From positions 2,865,001 through 2,929,000 of the forward strand of contig NZ_CP043627.1 of NCBI RefSeq assembly GCF_016804325.1: DNA of 64,000 nucleotides. Direction: 5' to 3'. The position numbers were made by a program, and so were the translations under genes. This DNA comes from Methylobacterium aquaticum. GTDB taxonomy: Bacteria > Pseudomonadota > Alphaproteobacteria > Rhizobiales > Beijerinckiaceae. Below, piece by piece: positions 52,162 through 61,186 of this stretch (positions within the stretch are counted from its first letter, which is position 1; every line of letters begins with the position of its first letter). The notes beneath the pieces are model-generated. The model had not been told where the DNA came from. It searched no databases and was given only the letters and a program-made list of their open reading frames with translations.

Positions 52162-52686
52162 CTACTTTCCCGCTCGCTGGTCGATCCGCGCTCCGGCGTC
52201 GCGCAGGCGGTCTTCGTGCGAGCGTCCGTCCTCGAAATCAGAACCCCAAAATCGATCAGCGACCTCCGCGATCGGGACGATGTAGGGAGTTCTGTTCGAG
52301 ATCTTTGCAAGTAATGCGTCGGGCTCATAGCCATGGCGGGCAGCAACACCTTCCTCGTGAGCGGCCTGCATCATGTCGACTACGCCGTCAGGTAGGCGTG
52401 AAACCCTTCTGAAGTCCATACGCGGATTGCACGCGTCCATGACCCCGAGCCATTCTGAGGCGGTGAGGAGGGGCATCTCGTCCTCGACCATGAACCGGTA
52501 GCGCTCACAGATCATGTCGATGCGCTCGGCCCGGGAGAGTCCCTCTCGGTCGACCCGCTTCTCGCACCGCACGTCCTTCAACGCGGCATAGAGGTGGTCT
52601 TTGCCTTTGAGCAGAAGCGAGATGTGCCGCTGCCGGTCGTCCTTCGGAACAGCCTTGGCCCGACCCTTCCGCTTCATCTCCACCAC
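52162..52686 (-). CDS. Unknown protein, helical and charged
   Basis: The GTG at 52684-52686 has AGGGAG upstream; an ATG three codons later is the alternative. The 174-residue product has a basic N-terminus (KRKGRAKAVPKDDRQRHISL) and a helical middle (DMICERYRFMVEDEMPLLTA, SEWLGVMDACNP). It starts four bases after the stop of the 72-residue gene, so the two form a small operon. No domain is recognised. Confidence 0.6.
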   Translation of the reverse strand: MVEMKRKGRAKAVPKDDRQRHISLLLKGKDHLYAALKDVRCEKRVDREGLSRAERIDMICERYRFMVEDEMPLLTASEWLGVMDACNPRMDFRRVSRLPDGVVDMMQAAHEEGVAARHGYEPDALLAKISNRTPYIVPIAEVADRFWGSDFEDGRSHEDRLRDAGARIDQRAGK

Positions 52687-52689
52687 GTC

Positions 52690-52908
52690 CTACTCCCTGG
52701 TACTACCGATTAACACGGACAGGCTCGTAACAGGATCGTTCGGTCCTGCCAAGCGGTTGTCAACCACGGTACTACCTGCTGGAATGACGGCTACGTCGTA
52801 TCCCTGATCGAACCAATCCCGGTCGTATCGCGGAGGGGTAATCCGCATAGATCGTTGCGGTGGCGATCTCACGCGCCTTGCTTCGATCGCTTCGATCGCT
52901 TCGGCCAC
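52690..52908 (-). CDS. Small unknown protein
   Basis: A 72-residue product from a GTG at 52906-52908. It begins with an EAIEAIEARR repeat helix, then a YDRDWFDQGYDVAVIPAGST segment and a short hydrophobic end. The nearly immediate start of the next gene implies co-translation; the layout recalls two-gene toxin-antitoxin units, but no family supports that. Confidence 0.5.
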   Translation of the reverse strand: MAEAIEAIEARRVRSPPQRSMRITPPRYDRDWFDQGYDVAVIPAGSTVVDNRLAGPNDPVTSLSVLIGSTRE

Positions 52909-52940
52909 GATCGTGGTGAGGCTCCTCGGATCGTCCTGCC

Positions 52941-53303
52941 CTACGATGCGCGCTGTGGCCGCCGATCCAGCCGTCCGCGCGTAGCTGGCTGATCGTAGAC
53001 GTCGAGCGCCACGCCGATTATGGAGCCAGTGATTAGCGCCGACCGCTCGGGGCGACGATCATCGGGGGGGCCTTGCGAGATCGTCGGCATCATCGTCACC
53101 CGGGAGGTGCCCCGAACCCTGGCTCGGTCGCCATAGGGCCTGCCGGGACCGTCGCGGAGAACGTCGAAGGTAGCGCGCAGTGCGCTCGGCAGGACGTTGG
53201 TGGGCACGGTGGGCGCGATCGCCGCCGGGGCGGTGATCCCCGAGACCATCCACCAACGCTGTGCCGACTCCGCGTGCGCGGCCGTCACAAGCCGCCCGCG
53301 CAC
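52941..53303 (-). CDS. Small unknown protein
   Basis: The open frame encodes 120 residues; an ATG at 53249 (MVSGITAPAAIAPTVPTNVL) is a more natural start. The middle (LPSALRATFDVLRDGPGRPY) is helical and the end basic. It lies about 75 bases from the att copy at 53377, making it the last gene before the island boundary. Coding status is moderately supported. Confidence 0.45.
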   Translation of the reverse strand: MRGRLVTAAHAESAQRWWMVSGITAPAAIAPTVPTNVLPSALRATFDVLRDGPGRPYGDRARVRGTSRVTMMPTISQGPPDDRRPERSALITGSIIGVALDVYDQPATRGRLDRRPQRAS

Positions 53304-53376
53304 GCTCTGGGATTAAGCCACTACGAACAATAACGAATTGCCTTCAAGACCTCCTCCGGGCACCGAGCAGATCGAC

Positions 53377-53688
53377 CTTGAAAACCGCCGTGGGGGCAAC
53401 TCCACCGTGGGTTCGAATCCCACCCCTTCCGCCAGAAATTTCAATGACTTAGGTGAGATTGACCGACGCGAACTTCGTCGGACTCCGCCGTGTCTGTGCC
53501 CAGGCTTGTGCCGAGCTTTGCCATTGCGCGGTGGAGGTGATCGGTCACGAGATGCGAGTAGCGCATCGTCATGGTCACGGTTCGATGGCCGAGGATCGCC
53601 TGAAGAGCGGCAAGGTCGCCGGTTTTCATCAGGAAGACCGAGGCGAACCGGTGGCGGAGATCGTGACAGCGCCACGGCACGCCCGCAC
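53377..53688 (+). repeat. Inverted copy of tRNA-Ser 3' end plus integrase 3' end (att-like)
   Basis: Bases 53377-53434 repeat the tRNA-Ser from its anticodon loop (CTTGAAAACC) to GCCA. From 53435 to 53688 the sequence matches the reverse complement of the 3' end of the integrase gene, giving 312 bases in all. The same segment occurs at 57566-57877 in the opposite orientation. The encoded 79 integrase residues are identical, so the duplication is recent. The tRNA part lacks the 5' half and cannot be functional. It marks the left edge of the ATPase island. Confidence 0.9.
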
Positions 53689-53743
53689 TGGTTCATGCTT
53701 TGACTGCCGCTAATGCGAGGATGAAAATTTATTCAGACGTCAT

Positions 53744-53780
53744 CGTCGCCTGTTTTTCAGGAAAAACAAAACAGGCGACG
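53744..53780. terminator. 13-bp hairpin downstream of the island ATPase gene
   Basis: CGTCGCCTGTTTT at 53744-53756 pairs perfectly with AAAACAGGCGACG at 53768-53780, with an 11-base loop. It lies about 140 bases after the ATPase stop. Internal T-runs in the stem suggest a factor-independent or bidirectional terminator, though a clean terminal T-tail is lacking. Confidence 0.45.
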
Positions 53781-53917
53781 CCATAATATGTGCCGATATC
53801 TGCTCAAGATGAGTATTGTTTCTATTTCGTTGGTCATCTTCGGCTGATCGGCCAAACATTTGTGCTATCCAACCCTTGTATTGTCCGAATGTATAATCAT
53901 TTATTTTAGTATTTTAT

Positions 53918-56053
53918 TCAATCATCTTCGCGTATATTGAGATATCTGTCCTGATTTCTATCAAAATATTCTTTCGCGGCTTCCGGTCTAAGCCGATACA
54001 CACGCCGAGAATTTTCCTTCCTAATTCGGTCAAGCAATCCTCTCTCTTCCATTATCTTGCCACGTCGCCCGATAAGTTGGTAAGAACAATCTAACTCTTC
54101 AGCGATTTCCCGAGCGTAGAGATCCCGATTCTCTGTGTGCAAAGTCTCAAGCATGCCTAATTCGATTTCAGGCAGTAATAATTCGGGGCGTATATTGTTA
54201 ATCACCTCACCGTAGCGTTGGGACAGATTGGTTACTTCACATTTTCCACTTTTGCATTTTGGGCAAAGCATATCAAAAAGAGCCAAACTCGACAGTTTAT
54301 CTACGCCATAAACCTCACCGCAGTTGCCGCACTTAATTTCCTGATTGTGCTCCAAGTATCGCCTGAGTATATTGGTAAAATCAAAAAACCTCTCAACAAA
54401 ATAGAGGCGAAACTCTCGACGTCCAACAGGGCGCCCAAATTCGATGCTATATTTGTTACACATTCCAAAATTGAGTGCGTATACGGAGACTTTTCGACCG
54501 TCCCTATCCTTCATCTCAAAATATTTCGTCATAAAAAAATTAAGTTCTAACGTCGAAAGGAGGTCGTCAAGTTCGCTAACGACATGGAAATGACTTGTTG
54601 GGGGTTGCCCGTGGATATCCTTAGTAACAGCGGACCCACGATAATTTCTTAGTTCGCGTGATCGTGTCACTATATCCTCTAGAAGTTCTTTTAAGCTGAA
54701 CGCCGAGGATCTTTCGGAAAAGGTTTCTTGACGAAATTTCTGGATACCGAAAAACGGCTCAATTTTCTCATCGTAATATTTGACTGACGCATCTCTCACG
54801 GCCCGATTTGTCACCAATCTCGTATATGCAATGTGTGACTCCTGTAAATTATATAAAATATGTCCCAGCGTCCTCGGATTTCCCATGCTTGCGAAAAAAA
54901 GATTTTTTATTATCTCCTCATAATTTGATCTACAAAGATCTTCGAACGGAATTTTGCAAAAATATTTGATTCTGTTGTCTAGTAGTCTGGCTGTGAAATC
55001 CACCCCTTTTTCTTCCATTGTAATAACATCATTTGATCCATAAAGTTTAAAAAGATCGAGATAAATCTCATCCATCTTCAACGGATCTATCTTGCCGTAG
55101 TAAATTCTTCCAGGATATGCCGCAATTTTAAATTTGATGAGTTCGTTCGACCAGTTATTTAGAGGACTTAGTATCGCATCAACGAAAACACGCATTGCAT
55201 CTTCAGGCAACTCTGAAAAATCATCGATGAATATAAACAGATTTCTCACTTCGATTACGTGCAAAATTTCTTGCAATTCTTCGATTATGCCTGTAATATT
55301 TAACGTGCGCATAAGCAGGCGCGAGTAGCTGTTTTCCGACTCTTGCTCAGCGCTGGATGCATTCTCTACATTAAAGCTCCCGGTCAATTCTGCACTGATA
55401 GCGCTTTCGCTGGCCGAGACTTTTCCCGAAGAGCTAAGCTTTGTCGCACCTGAAGCCTTAGCATTTTGCTTTTCTTTTTGGCCGTGATGTTGCAATGCGG
55501 TGATATCAGTTACCTGCACACTGAGAGATGTATCAATTAGTTCATCCAATCGCTCAAATATTTGAACTGGTCCTCGACCCATTTTATCTCGCAACTTGTT
55601 TAAAAAAGAATGTTCAATTTGTTTCCTCAATTCTGCTTTTATCTCGGATAAAACACTGCGCATAAATGATTTAAACAGCAATAGCTGCCTAATCGCGTCT
55701 TGGCTGAGCGCTGCGTTCTCGCCAGCCGCTTTCGCGAGAAGCGCTGGATCAACAGATGCCGATTCAAAAACCGTCTTGATATCCACATATGCTGAAACAG
55801 AACGTTTCTGCTTTCTGATTTCATGCTGCGCCCGCTGGAAAATCGTTGACTTACCCGTTCCTTTTCTGCCCACTAAAAATGTTGTATTTGATCGAAGAAT
55901 AGTTTCCAGAGTCGCGTTGTTAGGTAAGGGATCGACGTAAAGCTGCTCAATCAGCGGTCGGTCCTTCTGATCGACTAATTCGGCCCGCCTATATAGTTTC
56001 AACGACTGAGCGGCGTCAGCGAATCCCTTAACAGTTTTTTTGTCATATGTCAT
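53918..56053 (-). CDS. Island-encoded P-loop ATPase with zinc ribbon and winged helix
   Basis: The 711-residue protein starts at the ATG at 56051-56053. Walker A is GRKGTGKST at residues 62-70 and Walker B is LFIFIDD at about 272-278, an unusually long spacing filled by helical and Ser/Ala-rich sequence (roughly 180-245). GNPRTLGHIL at 391-400 resembles the sensor-2 GxPR of ORC/STAND-type ATPases. CGNCG (575-579) and CPKC (597-600) form a zinc ribbon, and a winged helix lies at about 630-690 (EIAEELDCSYQLIGRRGKIM). It is extremely AT-rich for this genome and the only complete cargo gene between the att copies. A phage-defence or element-maintenance ATPase is the best inference; I recognise no named family. 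Confidence 0.75.
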   Translation of the reverse strand: MTYDKKTVKGFADAAQSLKLYRRAELVDQKDRPLIEQLYVDPLPNNATLETILRSNTTFLVGRKGTGKSTIFQRAQHEIRKQKRSVSAYVDIKTVFESASVDPALLAKAAGENAALSQDAIRQLLLFKSFMRSVLSEIKAELRKQIEHSFLNKLRDKMGRGPVQIFERLDELIDTSLSVQVTDITALQHHGQKEKQNAKASGATKLSSSGKVSASESAISAELTGSFNVENASSAEQESENSYSRLLMRTLNITGIIEELQEILHVIEVRNLFIFIDDFSELPEDAMRVFVDAILSPLNNWSNELIKFKIAAYPGRIYYGKIDPLKMDEIYLDLFKLYGSNDVITMEEKGVDFTARLLDNRIKYFCKIPFEDLCRSNYEEIIKNLFFASMGNPRTLGHILYNLQESHIAYTRLVTNRAVRDASVKYYDEKIEPFFGIQKFRQETFSERSSAFSLKELLEDIVTRSRELRNYRGSAVTKDIHGQPPTSHFHVVSELDDLLSTLELNFFMTKYFEMKDRDGRKVSVYALNFGMCNKYSIEFGRPVGRREFRLYFVERFFDFTNILRRYLEHNQEIKCGNCGEVYGVDKLSSLALFDMLCPKCKSGKCEVTNLSQRYGEVINNIRPELLLPEIELGMLETLHTENRDLYAREIAEELDCSYQLIGRRGKIMEERGLLDRIRKENSRRVYRLRPEAAKEYFDRNQDRYLNIREDD

Positions 56054-56757
56054 GATTGGCCGAATCCAACGTAAGTTGGCGCCAGCTTAGGCATATGCAA
56101 CCTTTTGTCAAGAAACGCTGAATACGTGAGGGGTTTGAAAGGTGCGATTTGAGTTAGTCAACATCGTCATTTGCTTAAATCATGAAAGTACCGGCGTGAA
56201 TCTGAGTAATATTGCTACGAGCGCGAATTTTCTGGGAGCAGATATTATGAAATTTTCGCTCGTACTTTTGATTCTGACTCGAGCCTGAGATATGAAGTAT
56301 TTTGTCGATGTAGGCAATAAATAAACAGTATATTAATATTATTCCTAAATAATTATATATAATCGATTTTCAGTAATTCATATACGAAACTATGGCGGTT
56401 AATATTTTTCTAAGTAGATACTTACGTGATTGTTATGTCCGCACGGCGGAAAAAATACCTGCCAAGTATTTGTAATATGCGAACTTTAAAAGCCGCGTAA
56501 ATTGTCGGTTGCCGGACTCTGCCCGCAGTGCTCCTAGGTCCAAGGCGATGCTCGTTTAGGTACTTCGTGTACGAATTATAGAAAGGTGTGCTGCCGTTTC
56601 TGCACGATAGCTGAAAGTGATGGTCTGCCTGCCACTGTCCCCCTCCCTGCCGCTTCTCATCAGAATAACGCTTTCGACCCAGCGGGGGATCGAAAATAGT
56701 TGCCGGATTTCGCGATCGTGCGACCCTCGTTTGCTGAGCTTCAGCAGGAGGGGATGA
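56054..56757. other. Long AT-rich intergenic region of the island
   Basis: Seven hundred bases separate the divergent ATPase and integrase genes. It contains an imperfect hairpin at 56217-56263 (ACGAGCG.GAATTT / AAATTTTCGCTCGT) and long A/T stretches around 56320-56420. Minus-strand open frames at the right are not credible as protein. It probably holds both promoters and could encode a small RNA. Confidence 0.5.
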
Positions 56758-57813
56758 GTGGCGTCGGTTTACAAGCGGGGGCAGACCTATTGGATCCGGT
56801 TCCAATGGCGCAGTCGAGAAGTTCGACGTTCGGCAAGAACGGCTTCCAAGGCCGTCGCCCAACAGTACCTCGCGCAGGTGCTAGAGGAGCACCGCCGCCT
56901 CGATCGCGGTGGTCGTCCACGCCGGAGCTACAAGGAAGCGCTTGAGAGGTTCGCGCTCGAGTTCATGCCCACCCTCCGACCCGCGACCCAACGTCGCTAT
57001 CGGTCCAGTTTGCGGCTACTCGAACCTCACTTCGGTGACTGCTACCTCGACGAGATCAACAAGACCCGCCTGAGCGACTACGTGACCGCGCGGCGACGTG
57101 GCGGAGCTATGGGGGCAACTATCAGGCGTGACCTCGCCACCTTGAGCGGCGTTTGCTCCTGCGCAGTAGCTTGGGACTACATCGACCTCAACCCCGTTAA
57201 AGCTTTCGATAAGCGGCACATCAGGGAAGCGCCGCCGCGGACTTCCTTCCCGAGTAAGGCTGAGGTCGAGCGTCTCGTCGCACACGCTTCACCAATGGTC
57301 GGGCGGATCATCCGGTTCTTGGCCGCCACGGGCATGCGCCAGGAGGAGGCCGTTTCCCTGGAATGGTCGCAGGTCTCGATCGAGCGGCGCGAGATCCGCC
57401 TTACGAAAACCAAGACCTCGAGCCCGCGCGTTGTGCCGCTGAGCGACGAAGCCCTGACCGTCCTAGTCGGAACCCCTCGGCACATTACCCGGCACCACGT
57501 TTTCTGGAACGGCGACGGCCGCCGCTACACGCATTTTGCCAGTCAGTACCGTAATATCGCGAGGCGTGCGGGCGTGCCGTGGCGCTGTCACGATCTCCGC
57601 CACCGGTTCGCCTCGGTCTTCCTGATGAAAACCGGCGACCTTGCCGCTCTTCAGGCGATCCTCGGCCATCGAACCGTGACCATGACGATGCGCTACTCGC
57701 ATCTCGTGACCGATCACCTCCACCGCGCAATGGCAAAGCTCGGCACAAGCCTGGGCACAGACACGGCGGAGTCCGACGAAGTTCGCGTCGGTCAATCTCA
57801 CCTAAGTCATTGA
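56758..57813 (+). CDS. Tyrosine-type site-specific integrase
   Basis: The 351-residue integrase starts at a GTG at 56758 preceded by AGGAGGGG. It has an N-terminal arm-binding region (SVYKRGQTYWIRFQWRSREV), a SAM-like core-binding domain, and a catalytic domain with Arg in ATGMRQEEAVSLEW, the box HDLRHRFASVF, and LGHRTVTMTMRYSHL with nucleophile Tyr. Its 3' end abuts tRNA-Ser (UGA), the expected attachment site. An identical copy of its last 79 codons lies inverted at 53.4-53.7 kb. Confidence 0.92.
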   Translation: MASVYKRGQTYWIRFQWRSREVRRSARTASKAVAQQYLAQVLEEHRRLDRGGRPRRSYKEALERFALEFMPTLRPATQRRYRSSLRLLEPHFGDCYLDEINKTRLSDYVTARRRGGAMGATIRRDLATLSGVCSCAVAWDYIDLNPVKAFDKRHIREAPPRTSFPSKAEVERLVAHASPMVGRIIRFLAATGMRQEEAVSLEWSQVSIERREIRLTKTKTSSPRVVPLSDEALTVLVGTPRHITRHHVFWNGDGRRYTHFASQYRNIARRAGVPWRCHDLRHRFASVFLMKTGDLAALQAILGHRTVTMTMRYSHLVTDHLHRAMAKLGTSLGTDTAESDEVRVGQSHLSH

Positions 57814-57877
57814 AATTTCTGGCGGAAGGGGTGGGATTCGAACCCACGGTGGAGTTGCCCCCACGGCGGTTTTCAAG
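57566..57877 (-). repeat. Right copy of the att/integrase inverted repeat
   Basis: This is the partner of the repeat at 53377-53688; positions add up to 111254 at every base checked. It covers the integrase 3' end, the short spacer and the tRNA-Ser sequence from the 3' CCA to the anticodon loop. The pair encloses the whole ATPase island in inverted orientation, unlike the direct repeats of a simple integration. Confidence 0.9.
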
Positions 57878-57909
57878 ACCGCTGCCTTAAACCACTCGGC
57901 CACCCTTCC
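57820..57909 (-). tRNA. tRNA-Ser (anticodon UGA)
   Basis: Read on the minus strand: acceptor GGAAGGG...CCCTTCC with discriminator G and encoded CCA, D-arm GGCCGAGTGGTTTAAGGC, anticodon loop CTTGAAA with UGA, a long variable arm (class II) and T-loop GTTCGAATC. Length is 90 bases with CCA. The tRNA 3' half is the attachment site for the neighbouring integrase. Confidence 0.97.
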
Positions 57910-58082
57910 GAACCGGCTGCGGGCGCTTGCGAACCCGCCGCGGGCGCCTCTGGCCCGGGCCTCTTCTGTAGGGCGCGGCGCGGGATTGCGTCAACCGGGG
58001 CCGGTCCGCCTATCGCACGGCGCGGCGGCGACGTACGGTGCGGGCCGGGACGAGCGGCGCGCCGCGCCGGAGGGAGACCCGC

Positions 58083-58460
58083 ATGGGCTACGTGTACGAC
58101 CATCTCCACCTGCGCAGCCGGGACGCGGTGGCGGCGGCGCGGTTCTACGGCGAGGTGCTGGGCGCCCGGGAGACCGGGCGCGAGGGCGGCGAGAGCCCGA
58201 GCCGGATCATCCTGGATCTCGGCGGGATGCGGATGTTCATCGAGCAGGCGCCCGAGGGCACCGGGCCGGCCGCCGTGCCGCCGCATCGCGGCATCGAGCA
58301 TATCGGGCTTCGCGTCGAGGACATCGAGGCGACGGTGGCGGATCTCGCCGCCCGCGGCATCCCCCTGGTCTCGGGCATCACCGACGTGAAGCCGGGCCTG
58401 CGGATCGCCTTCTTCGAGGGACCGGACGGCGTGCGCATCGAGGTGCTGCAGCGCGGCTGA
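58083..58460 (+). CDS. VOC-family (lactoylglutathione lyase-like) protein
   Basis: The ATG at 58083 follows a strong CGGAGGGAG. The 125-residue product has the two-module VOC layout: YDHLHLRSRDAVAAARFYGE, the IILDLGGMRMFIEQAPEG strands, HIGLRVEDIEATVADLAARG and a final FEGPDGVRIEVLQRG. His10 in HLHLRS, His79 in IEHIGLRV and Glu122 in IEVLQ are plausible metal ligands. It may act on a small aldehyde adduct or be a binding protein; the substrate is unknown. It stands alone between tRNA-Ser and the cyclase gene. Confidence 0.85.
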   Translation: MGYVYDHLHLRSRDAVAAARFYGEVLGARETGREGGESPSRIILDLGGMRMFIEQAPEGTGPAAVPPHRGIEHIGLRVEDIEATVADLAARGIPLVSGITDVKPGLRIAFFEGPDGVRIEVLQRG

Positions 58461-58489
58461 CCCCGCCTCCGCCCGGGCCGGTCCCGAAC

Positions 58490-58616
58490 CTTATACCAAT
58501 GGCCCAAGATGCTGACGCATCGGGCCACTGAGCCATCTCGAATTGTCTATGCCAAGCCAGAGGCTTGACGAAAATTCGAGAACGGAACCAAAGGTCGTTT
58601 CCGACGACCGTTGGTA
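58490..58616. repeat. Palindromic intergenic repeat with ATACCAA ends
   Basis: The segment starts with TTATACCAATGGCCC and ends with CCGTTGGTATTAC, giving inverted ATACCAA/TTGGTAT termini. It also contains CGAATTGTCTATGCC and an internal AAAGGTCGTTTCCGACGACC hairpin. The form is that of a small non-autonomous or REP-like unit. A related GTAATACCAA end is seen at about 21962. Confidence 0.5.
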
Positions 58617-60080
58617 TTACTCGGCGACGTGGACCACGATCGGCTGGGTGCGGCCGCGCAGGGTCAGGGGCAGCGAGCGGGTGAAGCGGGCCGCCACCTC
58701 CGGCCCGGCCGCCGCGAGGCAGCATTCGGAGGCGAGGATGCGGCCGCCGACCTCGCGGGTGGCGGCCTGCAGGCGGCTCGCGACGTTGACGACGTCGCCG
58801 ATCACCGTGAACTCGATCCGCTGGTCGGCGCCGATGTTGCCGATCACCACCGGGCCGCAATGCACGCCGACCGCGACCCGGATCGGCGGCGCCCCGCGGG
58901 CCGCGCGCTTGGCGGTCCAGGCGTCGATCTCGCGCTGGAGGTCGACCGCGCAGGCCACCGCCCGGGCGGCCCCGTCGCCGCGCCCGTCGAGGCCGCCGAA
59001 GGTCGCCATGAAGCCGTCGCCGAGGAACTTGTCGAGGGTTCCGGCATGGCGGAACACCACCTTGCAGCTGCGCTCGCGAAAGCCGCGCAGCAGCGCGAAG
59101 GCGCGCTCCGGCTCCAGGTCCTCGCTCAACCCGGTGAAGCCGACCATGTCGGCGAACAACACCGCCACCACCCGGGTCTGCGGCGTACCGAAGCCCGCAT
59201 GGGCCCGGGCCGCCAGGGCGTCGGCGACGTCGGGCGAGACGTAGCGGGCGAGGTCGGACCGCACCACCTCGGCGCGTACCTGCGCCAGCATCGTGCCCCG
59301 GCCCCGCCACACCGCGATGGCGAGCAGCAGGGTGAACAGGCCGGTGACGATGGCTTGCGTCCATAGCGGGGTCAGGCCGACATAGGCCGGGTCGAGGAAG
59401 ACCCGCAACGCCGCCTCGGCGCTCAACGACCCGTCGTGGACGGTGTCGGCGAAGCGCACGGTATCCGCGCGGCCGTAGACCAGCCAGACGCCGGACGACC
59501 AGATCGCCACGATCCAGGTGCCGGTCCAGAGCACCGCGACCGGCCAGTAGGTCAGCGCCGCCTCGCCCAGCAGCAGCAGCACGTAGAGGAATTCCGGGGT
59601 GCGCAGGCGGGTCTGAATCGGCCAGTCGACCCCGAGCCCGGCCGGCGGCGGCATGATGATCGCCGTGGTCATCAGCGCGATGTCGAGGAGTGTGAAGCCG
59701 AGCTTGATCGGCCCCGCCCATCGGTGGCGGCGGAGCCGGTAGGGCACGTAGCCGAGGAGGAAGAACAGGCCGGCGACGGCGAGGTAGTACAGGTTGCGCG
59801 GCCAGGGCACGAGGATCAGGAGCCACAGCGACACCACCAGGATGGCGACGGCGCGGGCCCGGAACGCGAAGGCGAGGCCGGCGAGCTCGGCGGCGCGCAC
59901 GTTCTCGGCCAGCCGCCCGCGGGCCCGGGGCGGCAGCTTTCCGGCGAGCCAGTGGCGCAGGCGCGCGACCCGCAGGCTGGTGCGGAAGGCGAGCATGCGG
60001 GCGAGGCTCGTTCGGGCGAGGCCCGAGGCCTTCGGCTCGGACAGGGGCGGCGGCTCGGCCGCCGCGATGGGCTCACTCAC
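58617..60080 (-). CDS. Membrane-anchored class III adenylate/guanylate cyclase
   Basis: The 487-residue protein starts at the ATG at 60078-60080. About six TM segments occupy residues 60-270 (FRARAVAILVVSLWLLILVP, LGEAALTYWPVAVLWTGTWI). A C-terminal class III cyclase domain follows at roughly 305-480, with metal-binding VLFADMVGFTGLS and the KFLGDGFMATFGG motif, then VAVGVHCGPVVIGNIG and GDVVNVASRLQ. It should make cAMP or cGMP at the inner membrane. The two catalytic aspartates are present. Confidence 0.92.
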   Translation of the reverse strand: MSEPIAAAEPPPLSEPKASGLARTSLARMLAFRTSLRVARLRHWLAGKLPPRARGRLAENVRAAELAGLAFAFRARAVAILVVSLWLLILVPWPRNLYYLAVAGLFFLLGYVPYRLRRHRWAGPIKLGFTLLDIALMTTAIIMPPPAGLGVDWPIQTRLRTPEFLYVLLLLGEAALTYWPVAVLWTGTWIVAIWSSGVWLVYGRADTVRFADTVHDGSLSAEAALRVFLDPAYVGLTPLWTQAIVTGLFTLLLAIAVWRGRGTMLAQVRAEVVRSDLARYVSPDVADALAARAHAGFGTPQTRVVAVLFADMVGFTGLSEDLEPERAFALLRGFRERSCKVVFRHAGTLDKFLGDGFMATFGGLDGRGDGAARAVACAVDLQREIDAWTAKRAARGAPPIRVAVGVHCGPVVIGNIGADQRIEFTVIGDVVNVASRLQAATREVGGRILASECCLAAAGPEVAARFTRSLPLTLRGRTQPIVVHVAE

Positions 60081-60181
60081 GGATCAGGTCGCCAGGCTCC
60101 CGCTCTTCCCCATGATGGTAGGGCATGCGGCGGCGCAGCGAAGCCCCCGGGCGTTGAATTGACCGTGATGCGGGGGCCCCC

Positions 60182-61182
<1,001 letters not shown>

Positions 61183-61186
<4 letters not shown>

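Noticed and set aside
52690..53303. A toxin-antitoxin module
   Set aside because: Gene sizes and overlap are suggestive, but no toxin or antitoxin motif can be seen.
53377..53434. A second functional tRNA-Ser
   Set aside because: Only the part from the anticodon loop to CCA is present; the 5' half is missing, so it is an attachment-site copy.
56422..56862. A 146-codon minus-strand frame upstream of the integrase
   Set aside because: It overlaps the integrase start, changes composition midway and shows no family pattern.
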